Shown in pieces: positions 50,801 through 60,301 of a stretch of DNA of 64,000 bases. Both the position numbers and the translations under genes were made by a program. The DNA is taken from NCBI RefSeq assembly GCF_003369915.1, contig NC_046676.1:7037501-7101500 (forward strand), given 5' to 3'. Each line of letters starts with the position of its first letter. Position 1 is the first letter of the stretch. Source of the stretch: Drosophila miranda. Taxonomy: Eukaryota; Arthropoda; Insecta; Diptera; Drosophilidae. The notes under the pieces are model-generated. The model saw only the letters and a list, made by a program, of their open reading frames with translations. It was not told the DNA's origin and did not search any database.

Positions 50801-53800
50801 CTTGTCTATTGGCATAACGATGGCGCCGTCTGTTAATTTATGGTTATCTGATATGTGTGTAGGTTTTCTCTTCAGCTACTATTTTTGAACGATTTTTTTT
50901 GAAGAACCTGAGACACTGACGCGACGCCGTGGCTGAGTGCCAGTTAAACTTTTTGTGAATCGGTGCCAGTTTGTGCTTGGCGCGATTCATGAAACAACAA
51001 CAAATTAATAAATTAAAATATATTCAGAAAAACAAAAAATTAGTGACTGACGCTGCTCGTGACCACTTCGGCGGGCCGTGTTCCAAAGGTTTGCATCGGC
51101 CAGGTCAGGCAGTTCAAGCCGCATTTGCATGGCCTGTCTGGTTCGGATTCGATTATACCACCCATAGACTCGTTAATGCCCGAGGGAAATGGAAAACGAA
51201 TTCAAGGTGTTCGAAAGGTTTACAGCGACTCAACGATGGCTGCAAACTTAAGTTTTGTCATGCTGACGTCGTCGTTGAAGTTCTTTCCTGTACGAGTACA
51301 TAGTACCTACAATATCTATTATATTCGTTACTTGGTTGGGGTTCGGTTCGTACTTGGCTTCCAGTTTAGTTCCAATCGAGTGGCGTTGGCGGTCGAGCAA
51401 GTGCAATTAACGAGCGTTCACTGCGAAAAATGCCGTGTAAGTGCTGGCCAACTGGATAGCCGGTGAATGAATGTGAATTTCCTTTGAAACAATTATCGAA
51501 ACAAGATCATTATTTGTTCTGCAATTTATCAGAAATTGTGCGTCACTGACTTCGCTCGTTGGGGATGAGTCGATAAAACATTAATAAAAAGGGGCAAAGT
51601 GGATACAACTTTTTCAATTACAGAAAAAATAAAAATAAATTGAATCCTTGACTTTTTTGGAATTTATTAAAGAAAATGTAGAACGATTTTAACTATTTTA
51701 AAATTTCAAGCGATAACGAGATCTATCTGTCCCACTGTGTGAGATTTACTTCTACGGTTTAGCATAGCCTAGCTTATGGCTCTCTCTCTTCCTCTCTCTC
51801 TCTCTCTCTCTCTTTTGTCTGGCTGTTCCCGATTCGCTCATCTCTGGATGAGTCAGCGCAAACATGTCTCAGCTCGCATTAGCACATCAATCAAACCCGT
51901 TATTATGCGATGCTTTGAGGTCTAACCCACCCACACACTCACACACAGACGCACACCACTCAAGAGTCAAACGAAACGTTTAAAGTTCAGCATGCGCATG
52001 GTGTATATTTGGTGAGGTGAGACATAGTCACTCTTCTAGTTTCCTATTCTCCTTGCCACTCTCTCGCACTCTCGGAGACAGTACATGAGCAGATGGAATG
52101 TATGCAATTCCCACAGTTGGCACGTATTGGCTGGAGCGTTTGACGGTTTATGGAAAATTGACCAGAACACTGCTCTTTTTAGAGGGCCAGCCCCATGGAT
52201 TCCAGAGGACTATACTCTCAGAATGCCTCACTTTATATTAATACATCTTGGGCTGGCTCTCTTGCTACTATCTCTCTCCCAAACACTCTCGGTTAGCATG
52301 TGCAATTCCTGTTTGTTTGCGCCTGAGAGATTCAACAAGTTTATTCGCGCTGGGGTCCCCCCCCTCCGCGCAGCTCTTGCCTCATCCGCTGCTGCTGGTG
52401 TTGTTGCTGTAATGAAAACAAATATATAAATACGTTGAATACCTTTATTTTGTTGTTTTCGAACACAAAAATCGGCCGGCCAGTGATTTTGTAACCTTCG
52501 CACGAGCCACAACGTCCGCCGAAGCACAAATTCCAACAAGTTTTTTTTTTCTCGTTTTTCATCGTTTTGCGTTTACTTTGTGTGGAATCGCACAAAATAA
52601 GATCGAAAACTACTAATTTTGGAGAGGAATAGGGCGTGACCATCGATAGATTGGCACTCTAGAGACACTTATCTTCAAATGCAGCATCAAAAGTTGCGAC
52701 TTGCGGCGACCCTGCAACGTCAGGGTTCTCTGAGTGCAGCAGCAGCCGTTGAGGAGGCGGAAGAACAAAAGCAACAAGTAGCCCAGGCACCCGACCCGCG
52801 CATTTTGAGGTTCCGCCCAAGCTCCGGATCTCCTCTCCAACTGGCACTATATCTGTATTCTGTCTATATCCTTTCAGGCGCACCCGGAGCTTAAATGCCC
52901 CGTCGCCCTTCCAGCAGTTCGGACCATGCGGACGCATTATGAAAAACTCCGCCATGGTGATGCAGATTCAAGATCCGGCCAGCCAGCGCCTGACCTGGTA
53001 CAAGCCACCGCTCACAGTGCTGGTGATCAAGAAAAAGGACTCTCAAGTCCTCCTGCCGTTTGTCCAGCTGGTGGAGTGGCTGGTGCAGGAGAAGCACATG
53101 GTCGTGTGGGTTGAGTCCGCCGTGCTGGAGGATAAGCTGCTGCGGGACGATGTCAAGCTGGAGAACGAGAGCGCCAAGTTCCGACAGGTGCACGGAGACT
53201 ACTGTGGCGTGCGTGAGCGTTTTCTGGCGCTGCGCGAGAAGCTGGTGACATTCAAGTGAGTCTGAAATGGGAATGGACCCCAGGTGGTGCTCAATTCTAA
53301 CTGGCTTCTCTCTTACAGGGATGGTCGCGATGATCTAACCGATCGCATCGACTTTATTGTCTGCCTCGGAGGGGACGGCACCTTGCTGTACGCATCTCAG
53401 CTGTTCCAGCAATCAGTGCCGCCCGTGATGGCCTTCTATCTGGGCTCACTGGGCTTTCTTACGCCCTTCCAGTGTGATAACTTTCAGGAGCAGGTGACCA
53501 ATGTACTGGAGGGTCACGCTGCCCTCACCCTGCGCAGCCGCCTGCGTTGCTCCATCCATCGCAAGGGCGAACGCCGCAAGGAGTCGCTCCAGCCAGCCGG
53601 CAGCAACCTGCTGAAGCCAAGTCATCATCCTTACCTGAAATATATAGAGCTCAACAATGGAGCATCCTCTGGTGCCAATAACAATTACTGCAACCCGCAT
53701 ATGTCATCAAACAACAGCATCCTGGTGCTCAACGAGGTGGTTATCAATCGTGGCCCGTCGCCATATCTCAGCAACATTGATATATTCTTGGATGGCAAGT

Positions 53801-54351
53801 ACATCACCTCTGTTCAGGGCGATGGCCTGATTGTGTCGACTCCGACTGGGAGCACAGCGTATGCGGCAGCAGCTGGTGCCTCCATGATCCATCCCTCCGT
53901 GCCGGCCATACTGGTGACTCCCATCTGTCCGCACTCGCTGAGCTTCAGGCCCATTGTGGTGCCAGCAGGAGTGGAGCTGAGAGTGAGTCCTAAGTGAATC
54001 CACTTTTCGATCGTCTAATATCGCCTCATTATTTGTACCTAGATATCCATATCGCCGGATAGCCGCAACACCTCGCGCGTCTCCTTCGATGGACGCAACG
54101 ACCAGGAACTGAATCATGGAGATAGCCTGCGGGTGACCACCTCCATCTATCCCGTTCCCAGCATTTGCTCTCAGGATCAGATCTCTGATTGGTTCGACTC
54201 ACTCGCCGAGGGACTCCATTGGAATGTGCGCAAGCGCCAGAAGTGCCTCGATGAGCTGTCGGACCTGACGGCCTCCGGATCGGAGGACACGCTCGACGAG
54301 TTTGACAATCTGAAGATCTACGATGCGAGTGGTTCTTCCCTGGATACTTGA
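44683..54351 (+). CDS. NAD kinase, tandem copy 2 (four alternative first exons)
   Basis: Shared exons 52878-53255, 53319-53982 and 54043-54351 follow one of A 44683-44810, B 47226-47476, C 49991-50313 or D 52679-52809, giving 492, 533, 557 or 493 residues. The active-site GGDGT is at 53368-53382, and [15 protein letters not shown] and [20 protein letters not shown] are intact, so activity is expected. Relative to copy 1 it carries about 20 extra residues in the first common exon (around [14 protein letters not shown]) and about 30 extra in the second (around [14 protein letters not shown], in a loop before [10 protein letters not shown]). It ends [15 protein letters not shown] lies at 54674-54679. 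Same strand as copy 1, starting only 930 bp after it, and with longer spacing between its first exons (over 8 kb in total). Confidence 0.9.
45353..45480. repeat. Degenerate copy of the AT-rich repeat core
   Basis: Contains ATACAACAAAAAGG, AAAATTGATTCTGTAATCGTATAAAATTA and GCTGAGGGTCCTAGC, related to the cores in the 31.5-34.3 kb cluster and at 39.9 and 46.6 kb. Confidence 0.55.
45910..45987. repeat. 78-bp palindrome with 19-bp perfect arms
   Basis: The left arm AGCACTAACCATACAGTAT (45910-45928) is the exact reverse complement of 45969-45987. The 40-base middle is made of TATATGTATAC units and can pair partly as well, so nearly the whole element can fold into one hairpin. It lies between first exons A and B of NAD kinase copy 2. 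Confidence 0.9.
46205..46985. repeat. Promoter-B block, copy 2
   Basis: Partner of 39530-40284, in the same orientation. The similarity stops about 240 bases before the copy 2 exon B start codon, so the coding leaders lie at different distances from the block. Confidence 0.8.
46768..46789 (+). promoter_or_regulatory. Two motif 6 matches upstream of copy 2 exon B
   Basis: GTCGGTATATTT and TTCGGTATATTT both fit KTYRGTATWTTT and occupy the position equivalent to 40101-40122. Confidence 0.45.
47226..47476 (+). CDS. NAD kinase copy 2, alternative first exon B
   Basis: ATG at 47226, GTAAGT donor at 47477, 251 bases. Encodes [15 protein letters not shown], a Gly/Asn/Ser-rich middle, NHLLH, then AAASSAPGP and a final MRWWW. 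Paralogous to copy 1 exon B. Confidence 0.75.
48440..48457. repeat. 18-base poly-G run
   Basis: Uninterrupted G run in the intron between first exons B and C of NAD kinase copy 2. The length may be an assembly or sequencing uncertainty. Confidence 0.8.
49991..50313 (+). CDS. NAD kinase copy 2, alternative first exon C
   Basis: ATG at 49991, GTAAGT donor at 50314, 323 bases. [20 protein letters not shown] at the start and RRRRSGTWP at the end match copy 1 exon C. RRRRS is a possible basophilic kinase site. Confidence 0.85.
51781..51813. repeat. (CT)n microsatellite
   Basis: CT run with one interruption between first exons C and D of NAD kinase copy 2. Confidence 0.8.
52679..52809 (+). CDS. 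NAD kinase copy 2, alternative first exon D
   Basis: ATG at 52679, 131 bases, ending PRILR with a weak GTTCCG donor at 52810 and a 68-bp intron. The phase fits the common exon. The leader is rich in Gln and Ala ([19 protein letters not shown]). Support comes mainly from the parallel with copy 1 exon D. Confidence 0.55.
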
Positions 54352-54673
54352 GGGCCCAATTAGCTTAGTTCTAGAGCTAATTCATAGGGTTTTCCTGAAA
54401 GCAGGAGCTAAGAAATGTAGCGAAAATACTCTATTGTAATATTGAAATATGTATATATGCAACTACATAAATCACCTGGTTGAGTTGAAGGCTTAAATGT
54501 TAATGGAAAATGATTGCAATAATTGTTTAAGCTAGAAAAATTTCTGTTGTTGCTTGTGAACAAATCCGCTTTGGCATAGCTTTTAAGTTTGAATTATTAC
54601 TCTTTAATCGGCGATGGCATCGAGTTCTCCGTACTTAAGCAGAATCTCGTTATCTGTACAATTCGAAGAAGGT

Positions 54674-54679
54674 AATAAA
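54674..54679 (+). terminator. Poly(A) signal for NAD kinase copy 2
   Basis: AATAAA about 320 bases after the stop codon. Confidence 0.5.
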
Positions 54680-55410
54680 AATTGTATTATTAACTCAAAG
54701 CGCCACAAAATCCATTTCACTCCAATTTACTCTTTGAAGCAACAGCACAATAAAAGTCCAATTAATTAGATGAGCAATGGATAAAACCAGAACAGAGGCA
54801 ATCAACATGGACTCGTGAAAAAGCACTTAAAGAGTTCGAGTAAGTGCGGTGCTTAGGTACGAACAGTCTCTGGATGATGGATGAATTGAAGGGACCAAAG
54901 GAAGGAGTGTCCACCCCTATGATTTTTATCATTCACAAGCCCATTGAGAGGAAATGGTTCAAGAGGTCTTAACTTTGATTTGAAATCTTGTTTTGGTAGA
55001 ATCACAATCCTTTTAGCTACGAGTACTATACTGGATCTAATCCATATAATTCATAAGATTTATCGTTACCAAAGCTTCCAGAAATGGTTTGTTCTTTTGC
55101 CTACATCTCATTTGAATGTGGACGTTTCTGCGGATGGTAAATATTCTACTCGGCTATGTGCCATAGCTACTATTGAAAACTCCTCCGGGGGGACAGCGCT
55201 CAAAAGTTGACCACTTCCGGTTCGTTGGAACCCATTGTGGAGCTCGAATTGTAAATGGTTTTAACATGATTATTGCCGAACTGTCCCTGCCCCTGCTCCT
55301 GGTACTGGCCGCAAGCCCTTATGCGACAATTGTTTAAGTGCAAGAGCCGCGCCATAAATCAAAAGCATAAAAGGAAAGCCAACTGCCATAAATGTGGCTA
55401 GAAGTGTTCT

Positions 55411-55722
55411 ATGTTCCCTGCCGTTGCCTCTCTCTCCACCTTTCCGGGTGCGTGTGTACGTGCCAAGTGCGTTTATTATCAATTTTCACGCTTTTCCAGC
55501 GGCTCTCCCCCTGCCGCACATGGCGTGCAACAAGTAGAGCCGAGCAAGGACCTCAGCATCCTTCCGCTTCGTGTCCCATACATCTTACTGGCGGATAAAC
55601 GCATTGCGTATTATCCGACCCATCCGATTGGTGGACTTCGGACACGCCCCGTGAATCCAGCATTGCGCAGGCCTCGTCTTCCGAACTCGTGCCTCAGGAT
55701 GAGGGGGGAGGTCCTTGTCTGA
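55411..55722 (+). CDS. Doubtful small gene; C-terminal part looks coding
   Basis: The frame ending at the TGA 55720-55722 has coding-like codon use from about 55500 (PSKDLSILPLRVPYILLADK, RIAYYPTHPIGGLRTRPVN), and AATAAA follows at 55730-55735. A good acceptor (CGCTTTTCCAG) ends at 55499, so the real terminal exon may start at 55500 and need an upstream exon supplying two bases. A signal peptide-like ORF, MIIAELSLPLLLVLAASPYA, starts at 55268 upstream. I found no donor there with the right phase for that acceptor. A phase-0 join from 55333 to an acceptor at 55466 would work, but with a poor donor. Alternatively the ATG at 55411 gives one 103-aa ORF without an intron. The family is not recognised. 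Confidence 0.35.
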   Translation: MFPAVASLSTFPGACVRAKCVYYQFSRFSSGSPPAAHGVQQVEPSKDLSILPLRVPYILLADKRIAYYPTHPIGGLRTRPVNPALRRPRLPNSCLRMRGEVLV

Positions 55723-58700
55723 CGAATTAAATAAATGGCATCAAGCGTATATATTCAATTAATTTTTCTTTTATTCGTATTCTTTATCCTCTTTAAACCC
55801 ACTTAATCGGGTCAAATGTAAAGCTTCATAGTTGCGGATTTGAGCTGAGAAAAGAGAGAGCAGAATAAGAATTAATTCAACAAAGAATTAAATAAAAGAT
55901 ACATTCTTTACAAATGCAACCTCTTGAATTCTTTTCTGAATCTTTAACCAATCGATCAACAACTTTACTTTCACTGAAAGCCAACACCGAAAACCCTTCC
56001 TTTCCTTCCTTCAATGCAGCATTGTCAGTGCCATTTCCTTTTGCCGCAATAATATTTCAAAATATTTGCGGAATTTCTTAATGAAGTCGTGCTCATGCTG
56101 GGGGACTAAGACAAATGCCAAGGGGAAAGGCTAAAACCAAACCCAACTATGCCAAAGCAGCAGCCGAAGTCGAAGCTGGAACTGAAGATGACGATGATGT
56201 GGCACGTGTTGATATTCCAATTGAATGCCACCAAATATGCGGTACTCCATGCACCCACACGCACAGAATGGGACTTATCGTCATCTCATCGCATGCTCAT
56301 CCCTCTGTATAAAAATGAAAAATATTTCCCTCTCATGCCAAGGGTGACATTTGAACGTTGACTGGGGCCACACTCGTGAATTTAAATAGATTTCGCAAAT
56401 GCTAATGACAGCTCCGCTCCAGCCCGTCCAGGGGGAAGTTTTGTCCGGCTCGGTCGCTCCTACACTGCCTTTCAAACAAAAGGAAATTAAACAATTGCGG
56501 TCGAATGAATTTGTCCCGTTTTCCATCTCCTTCTTTCTGCTTTTCAGCCTTTTTGCTTTAGTGATAAAACTTGACTACAAGGCAGAGATTGTCAACGGAA
56601 TGACCCGCATATGTTGGAGTGTCCTGCTAGCAACATTTGTCATCGACGTAACCATAACCCCAGCGAGGCCGAATTAAGCTGTCATATGTGGCAAATTCAA
56701 TTTGTCAGGGCCCACATTGTAAGAAACTTGAGGCTTTTAGCCCTGACCAACTGCTATATTGCCGCTGCTCACGGCCCAAAAGCATTTCATTCCCGTATTT
56801 ACTGTATTATTTAATGCCATCAGTCCTGGTCGATTTCTAGTCCATTAACTTTGAAGTTATTTGGGCGACGCCACTTTAACACTTCAATGGAACTCTCCAC
56901 CTTTTCATGGCTCTATTGTTGATGCTTTTTTTCCTCGAAAAGTTCCGCACAAAAGAAAGTGTTGGGATATCGATTTTGTGAGCGGGTTCTTCCGTGTTAT
57001 TATTCGGTTTTTGTGTTCGTCGAAAGGAAACCAAAGTCGATTCAAGTATTTCCATTTGAATTATGCTTCAATTAAAGCCTCAGTTATTAGCAATAAATAA
57101 ATAACCTTACATATCTGACACTCCATAATCACATCCAATAATTAATAAGTAAATGAATCTTTCTTTTTGTATTTTATTAATTAACATAGTAGCTCATTAC
57201 AATTTCATCTGCATACATTTCCATACCATAATTTCGTTTAACTCGAGCGAATATCCCCAGTGATTTTGAGCTCTTTGAAGATGGGTTTCTTCAAGGTTTC
57301 TCCCCCACATCCCATTTGACCAGTTCAGTTCGGTTCAGTTCAGCAGGCCGACCTGTTTATATGTACATTAGTATTGTTTCATTGCCATTGACTCTTTCTT
57401 GCCTTGTTTCGCTTGGCCGTTGTTTTCTGCTGTGGATTCCAAGTTTTATATATCGACTTCTATATGCAAATTCAAGCCCTAGACGTGATCGCAGAACTCG
57501 GCTCAGCCGCACAACCATCATCAATTCCTATTAATACTACCGAGCCTGTCCTCTGCCTTTGGGGTCTGCTTCGGTCGCTGTCTCCAAGTCAGTCGCGTGT
57601 CGTTTTCCAATCGTTGCGGTCTGGTCCGGTCTGCTCCCTATCTCTGCCTCAGTCGCGTGTGAATATCAAGCTCCTGATCCGGTTAGCTGCCTTAATAGAT
57701 TGCACCAGAAACGGATTAATTGTAGAGCCCATGAGTAAGTTGATTGGTTGAAATTCATCTCGGTTATCCATCAGGTGTGGTATCTTCGATGCATACATAT
57801 GTACGTCTTGCTCCCCAGGAAATTGGCAGAATCAAGGCAACAACACGTTCGGGTTCTGGTTTTATCCACTCGGGCCGATGCCCTGAAAGTATGCAACGCA
57901 CCTGTTACTCTCCGAGATAACAAGGGAGCATAAATGGTTGACCTTATTATGCTTAAAGAAGTGGAATATACATAACGATCAGACTATCATGTTCGGAAGC
58001 TGTTAAAAGAAGTGTGCGTAAAGAATATGTATAAATAAATTGTATATATAAGTCTGCAGAACAAAAGCGAGTAAAGAAAACTGTGCGGAAGGTGCAGACA
58101 ACTTATTCAACTGACATGAAGACCTGTACTTATTAAATCATTTAATTTACATGGAAAGTCGGAAAGGAAATTGTTAAATAATTCCTAAATGTATTTAATA
58201 TTGATCTTTAAGCCGGCGTTGGTTGCGGAGTCAAGTATTATCCAAAAATGTTGGCTATCGTCTGTCCTCCCCTGTTAAGTTCTGCCCAAACACACCCTTG
58301 TGCAAACGCGTTGCCACTTAGCGCGAAAATCAATTAGGCATAATGCGTACGTGTGGATGCGTATGTGTATGTGTATGTGTGGCCTCTCTGGCAGCCCCCA
58401 AAACACGCTGCATACTTCCAGGCGTAACGCAATTGACAGTGAAAACGGAAGCCCACACACAGATACCCAAACATACGCACATGGACACGGCTACATCCAC
58501 ACACAATGAAGGCAATTGAGCAGAAGCATTGCCGCTGGCAGTTTTCATCAATACTCGGAGTGGGAGTGATGGGAGCGCGAGCGATAACGAGAGAGACAGA
58601 GAAGGGCCAAACGGATAACAGGGATGGGATGGTATGGGATGGGATGGATGGACTGCAACAGGCAGCGGCAGACAACAAGTGGCAGCGAGTGCCGACTGCG

Positions 58701-60000
58701 CTGCCTTTGCCTCTGTCTCTGTCTCTATCTCTGCCTTTGCCTCGGCCGCTGGTGCTGGTGCTGTTGCTGCTTCTTCGCATAGTCCTCGCATCCACAGCCG
58801 CATCCTGAACGCAGTCGTTCCCTGTCGTTGTCGCTATCGCCGTCGCCTCGTGCGCCGCTGGCGCTCGCTTTGGCTTTCAGTGCGAGATGAGATCTCGTGG
58901 CTGATGGACGTGCTAGATTTCCACGTTTCCAGTGCAGCACCAGCACCAGCGCCACACATTGATACTGACACTTGTGGCACTGCCTTATCATTTTGTGTTG
59001 GATTGCCACGAAAATGTGGTTTAAAGTTTCATTTTAAACATCAGTTCTAACAAATGTGCGACTGAGATAGTGCGTTACCAAACCCCTAAAAGCGGAAACC
59101 AACACCCACAAAAACATCAAAAAATATGTGAAAACTCGCAAGGGAAAAGGGTGTAAGTTCCAGTTGAGGTGCAAGAGTGACGACGACGACGACTCTCCCA
59201 ATAAATTATACAGTATATTTAAATAGTTTGGTTTTTTTTTTGGTTTTTTTTTTACGTATTACGATAATAGTGAAAGTTCTAGTTTGTGCTGAGACTCCAA
59301 GTTCCACATGTGAATTTATTCAAACGGGTTTCATTTGCATATCTTGAGATTCGTCAATGTACCGCGGTAGCCCCGTCAGAATCGAAACTGAAATTAGCAT
59401 TTTAAAGCGGCAACAAACGCTTTTAAATATGTTGAATGTGCGAGTATTTATTAATCGATTTGAATCGAGCCTGGTGGGCACACAAGATTATTTGCCTGGC
59501 TTGTTGGCAAACATGGGAAAAATCGAAGACAAATAATTCATACATATATGTATTTATCTTTGTTTGCCCGGGACAAATAGCCGCAGTCTCATTGAGTAAT
59601 TTGTGGGAACGGAATCCGATTTTTGTTGACGGTATTTACCTTTTGGGAATCGATTATGTTTGCGAATATTTGGGATAAGTTTTGATGGTTTCAATAGAGT
59701 TGTGAAAAAATATTATTAACTATATAAATAAGAGAGAGAAATGCCACAGATACCCGCAATGATAAGGTCTGTAGATATATTTAAAGGTTTCAACTTTCAA
59801 CAACAAAATAAATCTTTCTTAACTGCAACTTATTGTCATAATTCGTACTTTGTGTAAGCTTCCTTTTTGGCCAAAGAACTTGCTATTCAGAAGAGCAAAC
59901 ACTTCACTCCACTCAAAAGGAATGCCGCTCGGCTTTCAACTAAACATTCCACAAGTGGCTCACAGTTATTCGTTGCATGAAGGACCAGAAAATCCGTTGC
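55723..60000. other. Intergenic, no gene seen
   Basis: ORFs at 56399-56677, 58330-58803 and 58634-59050 are driven by low-complexity DNA (GGGAT repeats near 58620-58650, alternating CTSTGY tracts near 58700-58770) and overlap each other on both strands. Nothing convincing was found. Confidence 0.45.
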
Positions 60001-60099
60001 ACGCTTTTGGCTTCTTTATTTACACAACCATTTTGCAATTTATTGATTCATTTTATTATACACCCACAGGAATACTCCAACAACGCACGACTTCACCCG

Positions 60100-60301
60100 C
60101 CAAAAGACCGGCCAAAACAACACAACCACACCAGCAATCATCATAGCAATATCCACAAGTTTCCTTTGCAATAGAACCAGAAGCAGGACAGACATAAGTA
60201 CCTTCCACCCGCCCCAAAGCTAAAGAGCGTCAGACAAACCAGCAACAGTAGACCCCAGGGCGAAGGAGGAGAAGCCAAGCCGTATATAAAAAATAACCCA
60301 G
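60100..60301 (+). other. Probable 5' non-coding exon of the SLC18 gene
   Basis: A consensus donor CCCAG|GTGAGT ends an exon at 60301. The next matching acceptor in sense orientation, GACCCTTAG, ends at 63361, just 21 bases before the transporter ATG. The left boundary of this exon is not determined; 60100 is nominal. No long ORF runs into the donor. Confidence 0.45.

Noticed and set aside
51059-51466. Possible extra first exon of NAD kinase copy 2 ([17 protein letters not shown] at 51235)
   Set aside because: Its strong donor (CCGT|GTAAGT at about 51434) is out of phase with the common exon, so it could at most be non-coding. No counterpart is seen in copy 1.
56399-56677. 92-codon ORF with a hydrophobic stretch
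   Set aside because: Single hydrophobic run, starts in AT-rich DNA, no poly(A) signal or splice sites, coding character weak.
58330-59050. Several 130-157 codon ORFs on both strands
   Set aside because: Caused by GT/CA, GGGAT and CTSTGY simple repeats, which stay open in many frames.
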